Assembly (NCBI GenBank): GCA_003247575.1
Contig: QJZC01000019.1
Location: forward strand, 1-64,000
Origin: Pseudomonadota bacterium
Lineage (GTDB): Bacteria > Myxococcota_A > UBA9160 > SZUA-336
Direction: 5' to 3'
Length of the DNA stretch: 64,000 nt
A model generated the notes under the pieces. That model saw only the letters and a list, made by a program, of their open reading frames with translations, was not told the DNA's origin and did no database searches. A program made the translations under genes and the position numbers. Below, piece after piece: positions 1 to 7,372 of this stretch. Position 1 is the stretch's first letter; every line of letters begins with the position of its first letter.

Positions 1-522
1 GAGCTTCGAAGCCGCGGAGTAGACGCGTGGGCGCGAGCCATGGCCGAACACGTGGACTCGGACTTGGCCGAACACCTCCTCGAGACGGTGCCGCACATCT
101 CGAGAGCCTTCCTGCTGGATTCCGTGACCGATCGCGTGATCGGCTGGAGCCGTCCCGGCGTGCTGCTGATCGGCGACGCCGCGCACACCATGTCCCCGGT
201 TGGCGGGCAGGGCCTCAATCTGGCGCTACGCGACGCAGTGGTCGCCGCCAATCATCTGATCCCGGTGCTCCAGGAGGGCAGGAACGATCGCGACCTCGAC
301 CAAGCGGCCGCTCGCATCGAGCCCGAGCGCGCCCCCGAGATCGACCGCATCCAGCGCATCGCCGCTCTCCCACCGCACATCGTGATGGGCCGCGGCGCCC
401 TGCACGAGCCCTTGCGCTGGGCCGTGACTTCGCTCCTGGCGAGCAAGCTGGGAGGTCTGATCGCCCGCAAGACCCTCGACCTGTTCCTGCACGGCGTGAC
501 CGACGTCGAGCTGCGTGCGTGA
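1..522 (+). CDS. FAD-dependent monooxygenase, C-terminal part (5' end outside window)
   Basis: The frame is open from base 1, so only the last 173 codons are present. It carries the second FAD-contact motif of the PHBH-type monooxygenases, GDAAHTMSPVGGQGLN, in which the Asp contacts the ribityl chain of FAD. A helical C-terminal tail follows. The family uses NAD(P)H and O2 to hydroxylate or epoxidise aromatic or polyprenyl-type substrates in the cytoplasm. The substrate cannot be inferred because the Rossmann and substrate domains lie upstream of the window. The gene ends in a TGA at 520-522 and converges on the leftward gene that ends at 619. Confidence 0.85.
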   Translation, partial: ELRSRGVDAWARAMAEHVDSDLAEHLLETVPHISRAFLLDSVTDRVIGWSRPGVLLIGDAAHTMSPVGGQGLNLALRDAVVAANHLIPVLQEGRNDRDLDQAAARIEPERAPEIDRIQRIAALPPHIVMGRGALHEPLRWAVTSLLASKLGGLIARKTLDLFLHGVTDVELRA

Positions 523-618
523 AGCAGCAAGGAATCGATCGAGCCGCCCTCGAAGCCCTCGCCGCGCGCATCGCCGAGTCCGAGAAGCGCAGTGGATTCG
601 AGCTACTCGAGTCAGTGG

Positions 619-1104
619 CTAGATCGTCTGTCCTGCGACGGGCTCGGCGCTCACGGCATCGGTCATCCAGCAATCCTTCCAGGGCCCGTTGGGCTGCTTC
701 GAAAGCAGGAATACGAACGTGAGACTCTCTCGCGGCCCAAAGAGTGTGACACGCTGGCGTGCCACACTCTCGACGACCTCGATCGGCTCGTACAGGACTC
801 TGTCGTAGTCGAGCAACAGTCGATAGGGGTCGCGCTTGATCATCTCCGTGAAGCGCGAGAGGGGCCCTGTCTGCTGCTTGTTCGCAGGGGAGGCGAAACG
901 GAAGGCGGTTGCGATCCCCTTGTCGCGGTCGCCATTCGCTCCGAGGGCCTCGACCTGCACCCGCACGACGTCGGCCGGGCTCAGGCTCGGCCGCGGCGAT
1001 TCGACGATGTCCGAGTCGAGCGCCGCGCAGAGCTGTGGCAAAAGAAGGGCCAGGAGCCCGATCCAAAGAGAGAGTCCGCCGCGAATCCGGCCGCATTGAC
1101 GCAC
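619..1104 (-). CDS. Secreted DUF4864-like protein
   Basis: 161 residues from the GTG at 1104, which has a GGAGG about 8 bases upstream; a longer reading from 1149 lacks such a site. A hydrophobic stretch (GLSLWIGLLALLLPQLCAA) looks like a signal peptide. The rest resembles the DUF4864 family: an ADVVRVQVEAL start, then AFRFASPANKQQTGP and a Phe/Tyr-rich sheet ending near CWMTDAV. The function of the family is unknown. Positions 741-770 inside the gene form a near-perfect palindrome (listed separately). The family call rests on motif resemblance only. Confidence 0.7.
   Translation of the reverse strand: MRQCGRIRGGLSLWIGLLALLLPQLCAALDSDIVESPRPSLSPADVVRVQVEALGANGDRDKGIATAFRFASPANKQQTGPLSRFTEMIKRDPYRLLLDYDRVLYEPIEVVESVARQRVTLFGPRESLTFVFLLSKQPNGPWKDCWMTDAVSAEPVAGQTI
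741..770. repeat. Near-perfect 14-bp-arm palindrome inside the DUF4864-like gene
   Basis: AGAGTGTG at 741-748 pairs with CACACTCT at 763-770. After one A/C mismatch, CACGC at 750-754 pairs with GCGTG at 757-761 around a TG centre. The arms are too long for chance to be the easy explanation, but it lies in coding sequence and no regulator is known for it. Confidence 0.5.
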
Positions 1105-1291
1105 GAGCCTTGCCTCCGAGCAACGATGACGATCCGACCACGATAACAAAGACTGCGCCCTGGGGGACCGCGCAGAGTCACCCGAGCCGGCGGTTCACGA
1201 GCGGAGGCAAAGCGCCACACTCGTACGCGTTTCACTCCGGTCCGAAGCGAGGTCGTCTCAGCCGCTACGAGATGGCGTCCCGAGGGCGCCG

Positions 1292-1684
1292 TCAGCGACG
1301 GCTCGCGCAGCCAGCAGCGATCTCTGAGCCTGAGAGAAGCGCCCCGGCCTCGATCGGACACAGGCGATCCAGCAGGCTCACGCCGACGAAGCGGCTGTCC
1401 AGAATCCACCTGCGGACCTCCTCCGAAGTGGGTTCCAGGAGGATGGGCAGCGATTCGGCCACCTTAAAGGCGACCACGAGCATGCCCGTGCCGCAGAGAT
1501 CGATCGAGGAGACCTTCGACAGGTCCCACTGAAACATCTCGAGCGAGCCCGCACCGGCCGCGACCAGCTCCTCCAGCTGCCTCAGGAACCGGAAGTACTC
1601 CATGGTGCAGCCTGCATCGAGCGCTCCGTCCACCCGCAGGACCGCTGCTTCGTTACCGCTGAGAATCCGGAAGGATGCGGTCAT
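1292..1684 (-). CDS. STAS-like (anti-sigma antagonist-type) protein
   Basis: 130 residues with a GGGAGG ribosome site about 7 bases before the ATG. The pattern fits a STAS fold: an N-terminal strand (AAVLRVDGALDAG), a helix rich in Leu and Glu, a strand with the typical SSIDLCGTGMLVV segment, then a helix. In classical antagonists the residue after the Asp-strand is a phosphorylatable Ser or Thr. Here the segment reads DLCGTG, with Cys at the usual Ser position, so phosphorylation control is doubtful. No partner kinase or sigma factor is adjacent. Confidence 0.6.
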   Translation of the reverse strand: MTASFRILSGNEAAVLRVDGALDAGCTMEYFRFLRQLEELVAAGAGSLEMFQWDLSKVSSIDLCGTGMLVVAFKVAESLPILLEPTSEEVRRWILDSRFVGVSLLDRLCPIEAGALLSGSEIAAGCASRR

Positions 1685-1810
1685 CTGGACCTCCCGAGAA
1701 GGACACCGACCGCCTTGTCGGCCGTTGTGCGCCTGAACTTGACGATTCGGACGGTCGGCCAGACGACGCCACAGGCAAGGGTCAGCCTCTAGGCCTCTAC
1801 CCGGCGAGAT

Positions 1811-2569
1811 CTACACCGAGCCCAGGCGGAGCTCCGCCCGAGCGCCGAGCTCGAAGTACGGGCTCACGCCCCCCGTCCAGGCCGGCAGCATGGCCACCCT
1901 TCCGCGCGCCAGGTCGTGCACTTCTTCGCGGTGCAAGTGTCCCATGAGCAGCTCCTGCGCGCTCGCTGCCTCGAGCCACGCCGCGGCCCGCGCGAGATCG
2001 ATCGGGATGGCGTACGGCTCGATGCGTCCCAGCTTGCGCCGACTGATGCGGCGTATGACGGCGGCTACCGCATTGCGCAAGGCTACAGGGATGATGAGGT
2101 AGAGCACGCGGACCGGTGCCGACCGCACGACGCGGCGGTAGCGCTTGTAGCTCAGGTCCCCCTGAACCAAGAGGTCGCCATGCGTGACCACAGTGCGTGC
2201 ATCGCCGCGCGCGTACACCAGTCCGTTGCCACGTACGCGCAGCCCGATCTGCTCCAGCTCCCGCGGCCCCAGGAAATCTCGATTTCCGCAGACGAAGTCT
2301 ACGGGGTAACCGCGCGCTGCCAGCGCGATCAACGCGTCGACGACCGGCGCATACGCGCAACTCGAGGCGTGCTCGACGCCGATCCAGTAGTCGAAGAGAT
2401 CGCCCAAGATGCAGAGCCGATCCGACTCCTGCTCGGCGCACTCCAGGAAAGAGAGGAAATCGGGAACGCGGCGCCCCGCGTCCGGGTCGAGGTGCACGTC
2501 TCCGGTCACCCAGACGCGCTCTCCCGCTGCGAGCGGGATCACTTCGAGCTCGGCCAGATCGCGCGACAT
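1811..2569 (-). CDS. lpxH: UDP-2,3-diacylglucosamine diphosphatase (LpxH-type metallophosphoesterase)
   Basis: 252 residues with the calcineurin-like metal motifs in order: GDVHLD, GDLFD, GNRDF, VTHGD and GHLHRE. The GNRD form, rather than the usual GNHD, is characteristic of LpxH and its relatives. LpxH hydrolyses UDP-2,3-diacylglucosamine to lipid X and UMP at the inner membrane in lipid A synthesis, so this gene supports a Gram-negative envelope. No other lpx gene is nearby. A related LpxH-like phosphatase of unknown substrate is the main alternative. Confidence 0.75.
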   Translation of the reverse strand: MSRDLAELEVIPLAAGERVWVTGDVHLDPDAGRRVPDFLSFLECAEQESDRLCILGDLFDYWIGVEHASSCAYAPVVDALIALAARGYPVDFVCGNRDFLGPRELEQIGLRVRGNGLVYARGDARTVVTHGDLLVQGDLSYKRYRRVVRSAPVRVLYLIIPVALRNAVAAVIRRISRRKLGRIEPYAIPIDLARAAAWLEAASAQELLMGHLHREEVHDLARGRVAMLPAWTGGVSPYFELGARAELRLGSV

Positions 2570-2658
2570 ATTGCAGGTGGTTACACGAGCGGAGCCGGGG
2601 TCGCCAGGGGCGTACGATCCGGCTTCGGCCGGGACAGGGCTCGAACCGCTGCCGAGGT

Positions 2659-3873
2659 TCAGGAGAGCACGGCACCGAAATCCAGGTGCAGTACCGCATC
2701 GATGTCCGCGGCGCGTCCGCGTACGTATGCGGCGCAGACGTACGGTCGTTCAGAACTCGGCATGGGCATCTCGTGCAGAATCTCGAGTTCGAGAGCCTGC
2801 AGCCGCTCGCGCAGCCGATCCCAGTCGACGCGGGCACACGCCGCTGCCCCCGGCACGCACCCGACCACGACCGCCACAGAGTCGTCTCCGAGTGCGGGCT
2901 TGCACTCGAGCTCGTCCCAGTCGGGCGCGAGCTCCTCGAAGAACGCTCGGTAAGGATTGAAGCCAAAGCAGGCGCGAGTGACGTCCGCAGTCAGCAGCCC
3001 GAAGCGGAGCGGGTTGACCTCGATGGGAAACAGTCGACCATCAGCACATACGCGCACCTCCACATGCGCGGGGAAGCGGCGCAGCTGCCAGGTCTGATTC
3101 CACTCCCAGAGCCGCGCCTCGAGTAGCGGCCGATACTGACTCGAGGTTGCAGGGCTGGTCCGATACACGGTATCGCGCACGTCCCGTCTGTTTAGGAACG
3201 GGTGGAGGTAGACACCGAGTAGGACCGGCCTGCCACTAGCGTCGTAGTAGAAATCGACGGCCAGTTCCGTGCCCTCGACGTACTCCTCGAGAACCAGCCA
3301 CTCCGCGTCGAAGCTCGCTCCGCACGGAGGGGCCGCGGCAACGCGCTGCTGCGCGTCTTCCCAGTCGGCATCGTCGACACAGATGCACACGAGCGCACTC
3401 GATGATCCGACGCGCGGCTTCAGCACGATCGCACTCCCCTGCTGGGCCGCGCCGATCCTGCGTCGCACCTGCCCGAGGCTCGCCAGCCTCGGAAGCTCCG
3501 CCCGCCGAACGGCAGCACTCCCGGGAGTGACCGTGTCCGGCATCCCCTGGAGTGACGACCGAAAACGTCCCTTGTCGGTCAGCGAATTCAGCGCACAGCG
3601 CAGCTTCGGGCCGAGTTGCGACCTCGCGCGCAGCACGGTCGTGGATGCATCCCCGATCACGAGCGCTGATTCGGGCACATGAGCTTCGGGCACATGACAT
3701 CGGAGCCCACGAGGCAGCGGCCCCTCGGCGTCGAGCTGCGATCGGACGTGGAGCACCTCGACCTGGCGATCACCAGAGACCTCCGCAAGCGAGCGCGTGC
3801 GTGGCATCTCGGGATCGAGCAGCAAGCAGCGCTCGCGCGACGCCAGGGCGTCCTCTCGAGAATCCCGACTCAT
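2659..3873 (-). CDS. ATP-grasp domain protein, substrate unknown
   Basis: 404 residues from the ATG at 3873, which is preceded by GGAGGA 7 bases upstream; the longer frame from 3900 has no such site. The middle holds ATP-grasp signatures: the nucleotide-binding lysine strand (AIVLKPRVGSSS), the acidic hinge (LEEYVEGTELAVDFYY) and the metal-binding strand (LFPIEVNPLRFG). These enzymes ligate a carboxylate to an amine or thiol through an acylphosphate. The first ~100 residues (pre-ATP-grasp) and last ~80 match nothing I recognise. Transcribed in the same direction as lpxH with 89 bases between. Confidence 0.75.
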   Translation of the reverse strand: MSRDSREDALASRERCLLLDPEMPRTRSLAEVSGDRQVEVLHVRSQLDAEGPLPRGLRCHVPEAHVPESALVIGDASTTVLRARSQLGPKLRCALNSLTDKGRFRSSLQGMPDTVTPGSAAVRRAELPRLASLGQVRRRIGAAQQGSAIVLKPRVGSSSALVCICVDDADWEDAQQRVAAAPPCGASFDAEWLVLEEYVEGTELAVDFYYDASGRPVLLGVYLHPFLNRRDVRDTVYRTSPATSSQYRPLLEARLWEWNQTWQLRRFPAHVEVRVCADGRLFPIEVNPLRFGLLTADVTRACFGFNPYRAFFEELAPDWDELECKPALGDDSVAVVVGCVPGAAACARVDWDRLRERLQALELEILHEMPMPSSERPYVCAAYVRGRAADIDAVLHLDFGAVLS

Positions 3874-4870
3874 CTGCAAGTCCTCCGTACGGGCGAGCAA
3901 CGTGAGCGGAGGGCTCGAGCAAAGCTAGCTCAACGGATGACCGACGTGCAGGGCGGCAACTCCGCCAAGTGCTCAGACAGCGGTTCGAGTCTCGAATGTG
4001 TGCCGCCTACCCGGAGCCGCGCGCGATCGCACTCCGACACCCGTGTGGGCCAGAGAGACGCGTGTGAGCCAAAGTGCGAGCCAAGAGATCAAAGCCGTCG
4101 TTCTGCACTGGTATCGCGATAGGCCTTGTGGTAACTGAGAGACTCATGCGCGACACCTTCCGAGCCTGGGCGGAATCTCCGCATAACCGGCGTACTCTGC
4201 ACGAGGCGCCGGATCGAGTTCGGCAGGATCGAGATCCGCGGGCTCGAGATCGGCAGGCTCGAGGTCGCTTAATCCGCCTTGCAGCTTGCTTGCTCGCAGT
4301 GGTCTCGCTGCTGACGAGCGGGGTCAGCGAGAGGTTCGTCCCCTCGCCCCTGGGCGCCGAATCGGTTGCCGAGGAGCCACGCTCTCAAGAGACCATCGTC
4401 TCTCTCGCCAGTCAGCGCCCAGTGCTGCGCACGGTGCGCTCTCTGCGCGGCTTCATCTCACTCCTGCTCCCTCGAACGCCGCGCCGCAGCGAGCGGATCC
4501 TCGTCCGAGTCCTCCGAGTGACCAACCGACCACTCACGAGTCTCGGGACACCGCTCGTCATCCGCCTCCGAACCCTACTGATCTGATTCGCGCAGCCAGC
4601 CGCCCCACGCTTGCAGTCCTCCCGAGGAGGTCGAAGGTTCAAGGGGCACGAGCTGTCGATGCGACGCGTCGCCAAGCGGCGCCACCCTTTGGACGTGTGC
4701 GGACGTTTCTCCGCGTCAGCGCGAGCGCCCCGGTCTGACTTCCGCTCTGCACCGGGCTCTGCGGCCACGTCCCCGCCGACTCTACGAAAACGATCGACAC
4801 TTCGTCCCGCAGCGTGCCTCACGCGCACGACGCGTTCGCCGAAGTGTGTACCGATAGGATGGGACCCATC
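3874..4870. other. About 1 kb without a convincing gene
   Basis: An open frame at 4074-4586 (+) would encode a 170-residue Arg-rich protein with one hydrophobic stretch near residue 65 (LAACLLAVVSLLTSG). It contains a 15-bp tandem repeat in frame. It has no good ribosome site and resembles no family I know. It could be a recently arisen or non-functional ORF. Nothing else is supported here. Confidence 0.4.
4211..4270. repeat. Four tandem 15-bp repeats
   Basis: Units begin at 4211, 4226, 4241 and 4256. The consensus is GG(A/C)TCGAGATCGGCA, with 2-4 changes per unit and the last unit diverging at its end. The 15-bp period is five codons in the weak ORF at 4074-4586, giving Asp/Ala-Arg-x-Arg-Gln pentapeptides. 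Each unit contains TCGAG, a core that is abundant throughout this window. Confidence 0.75.
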
Positions 4871-5539
4871 ATGCATAAGCTCGTTTCAGGTGTTCACAAG
4901 TTTCAGCGCTCCGGCTTCGCAGAGCGCAAGGAGCTGTTCAAGAAGCTGGCAGACGGACAGCAGCCCCACTCGCTCTTCATCACGTGCGCAGACTCGCGCA
5001 TCGATCCCGCCCTGCTCACACAAGCGAGTCCAGGCGAGCTGTTCATTCTGCGCAACGCCGGAAATCTCGTTCCGTCGTACGGAAAGGAGAACGGCGCCGA
5101 AGCGGCGGGCATCGAGTATGCTCTGGCCGCGCTCGCTGTAGAGCACATCGTGGTTTGTGGACACTCGCACTGCGGTGCGATGAGCGCTCTCGTGGATCCG
5201 AAGCTCGCCGAGTCCATGCCGGCCGTCCGTCAGTGGCTATCGCACGCCGCGGCCACGCGCCGCGTGCTGAGCGAGAACTACCCTGCCTTGGCGCAGGACG
5301 AAGCCATCAACGTCGCGATTCAAGAGAACGTGTTGATCCAGCTCGAGAACCTGCGAACGCATCCGATGGTGGCGGCTCGCCTGGCGGCCGGCCGGCTGCA
5401 CCTGCACGGCTGGGTGTACAAGATCGAGACGGGGCAAGTGTTTGCCTTCGATCTCGAAGAGGGCCAGTTCAAGCCGGTTACCGAGACCCAGGCCTCCCCT
5501 CGGCCGCGCATTCTCATCAGTCTAGACCGGGCGCTCTGA
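4871..5539 (+). CDS. Beta-class carbonic anhydrase
   Basis: 222 residues from the ATG at 4871, chosen because AGGAT/GGGA lies just upstream; in-frame ATGs at 4859 and 4814 are less likely. It interconverts CO2 and bicarbonate. The Zn site is complete: Cys39 (in CADSR, with the Asp41/Arg43 dyad), His98 and Cys101 (in CGHSHCGA). Length and the LHLHGWVYKIETGQV segment match bacterial beta-CAs. The next gene, a SulP transporter, starts 28 bases downstream on the same strand. The pair is a common CA/SulP arrangement, so the enzyme probably feeds or consumes bicarbonate moved by the transporter. Confidence 0.93.
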   Translation: MHKLVSGVHKFQRSGFAERKELFKKLADGQQPHSLFITCADSRIDPALLTQASPGELFILRNAGNLVPSYGKENGAEAAGIEYALAALAVEHIVVCGHSHCGAMSALVDPKLAESMPAVRQWLSHAAATRRVLSENYPALAQDEAINVAIQENVLIQLENLRTHPMVAARLAAGRLHLHGWVYKIETGQVFAFDLEEGQFKPVTETQASPRPRILISLDRAL

Positions 5540-5567
5540 GCGTCTCCCCAAGCCTGGAGAACGGATA

Positions 5568-7226
5568 ATGAATCTTAAGAAGCGCTTTCTGGAAAACGTG
5601 CACGGGGACCTGTTCGGAGGGCTTACCGCGGGCATCGTTGCACTGCCCCTGGCCCTCGGCTTCGGCGTCGCATCAGGGCTCGAGAACGGAGCCGCAGCGG
5701 GAATGTACGGAGCGATCGCCGTAGGCTTGTTCGCGGCGATCTTCGGGGGGACGCCCTCACAGATCAGCGGCCCCACGGGTCCGATGACGGTCGTCGTCGC
5801 CGGTATCGCCGCCAGTCAGACCGGAAACCCCACTTGGGTCTTCGCGACGGTCGCACTCGCGGGCGTCTTCCAGATCCTTATGGGGGTGATGCGCATCGGG
5901 CGCTACGTGAACTACGCGCCCTACCCCGTGGTTTCGGGCTTCATGAGCGGCATCGGTGTGATCGTGATCGTGCTCCAGATCGGTGCGTTGCTCGGCCACG
6001 AGCCCGCGAGCAACCCCGTCGCCGCACTCGCCAGCCTACCGGACTACGCACAAAACGTGGACGTGACGGCGCTAGGGCTCGGCCTGGCCACGATTTCGAT
6101 CATCTATGCGTTCCCGCTGGTCACCAAAGCCGTGCCTGGCACCTTGGTTGCGCTGATCGCGGTCACTACCCTCTCCCTCCTGATTCCAGGCGACGTGCCG
6201 CGCATCGGGGCCATCCCGTCCGGTCTCCCCTCGCTGCAGATCCCGGATCTCGACTGGGCCGCAGTCCAAGTGATCCTGCCCTCTGCCTTGGTCCTCGCCG
6301 GGGTCGGCGCCATCGACTCGCTCCTGACGTCGCTGGTCGCGGACAAGGTCACCAAGACACAGCACGACAGCGAACAGGAGCTGGTCGGCCAAGGCCTGGG
6401 CAACCTGGTGGCCGGATTCATCGGGGGTCTTCCGGGAGCAGGCGCGACCATGCGCACCGTGGTGAACGTCCATTCGGGTGGGCGCTCCCACCTCTCCGGC
6501 GTGATTCACGCGATTCTCCTGCTCTCGTTCCTGCTTGCCCTGGGGCCGCTGGCCGCACGCATCCCCATGTCGGTGCTCGCGGGCATCCTGTTCACCGTCG
6601 GCATCGGCATCATCGACCGCAAGGGGCTCGGCCATCTATGGGCCGCTCCGCGCGGGGACAGCCTCGCCATGCTGGCGGTGCTCGCGCTGACGGTATTCGT
6701 CGATCTGATGTGGGCCGTTGCAATCGGTATGGTGATCTCGAGCCTGTTGCTCGTAAAGCGCCTAGCCGATCTCGATCCTGCCTCTCACGGTCCGCTCGGC
6801 GACCACGCAGACGTGAGGCCGGAGCTGGCACCACTGAAGCTTCCGACCGACGTGCTCACCGGGGTCCACCTCGTGGAGATGCGTCAGGCGCTCTTCTTCG
6901 GGAATGCGGGCCCGCTTCAGCGGAAGCTGGCCGAGCTCAAGGAAGTCGACGCCGTAATCCTCGAGATGCATCGCGTCACGTACATCGACCAATCAGGCGC
7001 GTACGCCTTCGCGGAGGTACTGCGCGAGCTTTCCGACCATGAAACCCGCGTGTACGTGGTCGGACTCCAGGCTGAGCCACAGCAGGTGTTGCAGCAGCTC
7101 GGCGTGCTCCCGGACATCTTCGGGTCCCGCACGATGTTCTCGTCAACGGCCCACGCCGTCGAGCAAGCCAAGCAAGACCACTTGGCCGGTCTTCCGGAGC
7201 TGGCAAGCCACGCCAGCACCGCATGA
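5568..7226 (+). CDS. SulP-family anion transporter with C-terminal STAS domain
   Basis: 552 residues. The N-terminal ~410 are hydrophobic membrane segments of the SulP fold, opening with DLFGGLTAGIVALPLALGFG, the conserved SulP start. Residues ~425-540 form a cytoplasmic STAS domain (VILEMHRVTYIDQSGAYAF). SulP proteins carry sulfate, bicarbonate, dicarboxylates or other anions by proton or sodium coupling. The carbonic anhydrase encoded 28 bases upstream, in an apparent operon, argues for bicarbonate. The substrate remains inference. Length is normal for the family. Confidence 0.9.
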   Translation: MNLKKRFLENVHGDLFGGLTAGIVALPLALGFGVASGLENGAAAGMYGAIAVGLFAAIFGGTPSQISGPTGPMTVVVAGIAASQTGNPTWVFATVALAGVFQILMGVMRIGRYVNYAPYPVVSGFMSGIGVIVIVLQIGALLGHEPASNPVAALASLPDYAQNVDVTALGLGLATISIIYAFPLVTKAVPGTLVALIAVTTLSLLIPGDVPRIGAIPSGLPSLQIPDLDWAAVQVILPSALVLAGVGAIDSLLTSLVADKVTKTQHDSEQELVGQGLGNLVAGFIGGLPGAGATMRTVVNVHSGGRSHLSGVIHAILLLSFLLALGPLAARIPMSVLAGILFTVGIGIIDRKGLGHLWAAPRGDSLAMLAVLALTVFVDLMWAVAIGMVISSLLLVKRLADLDPASHGPLGDHADVRPELAPLKLPTDVLTGVHLVEMRQALFFGNAGPLQRKLAELKEVDAVILEMHRVTYIDQSGAYAFAEVLRELSDHETRVYVVGLQAEPQQVLQQLGVLPDIFGSRTMFSSTAHAVEQAKQDHLAGLPELASHASTA

Positions 7227-7372
7227 TCTACACCTCGTTTCCAGGAGACTACCTTCGAGAACAAACCGGGGAATCCGCGCGATTCCACCGACAGCATCGC
7301 TAGACTGGCAACTCGTTCAGCACGCGTCACGCCTGTCGCCAGACTACCGAGAAGCGGCACACTTGCCACTGG

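Noticed and set aside
215..1141. Long minus-strand ORF (308 codons)
   Set aside because: Arg/Ser/Ala-rich shadow of the FAD monooxygenase and DUF4864-like genes, with no family motif.
1797..2966. 389-codon minus-strand ORF
   Set aside because: Out-of-frame shadow of lpxH and the ATP-grasp gene; those frames carry the motifs and ribosome sites.
4074..4586. 170-codon plus-strand ORF as a gene
   Set aside because: No ribosome site or family; left as an uncertain part of a gene-free stretch.
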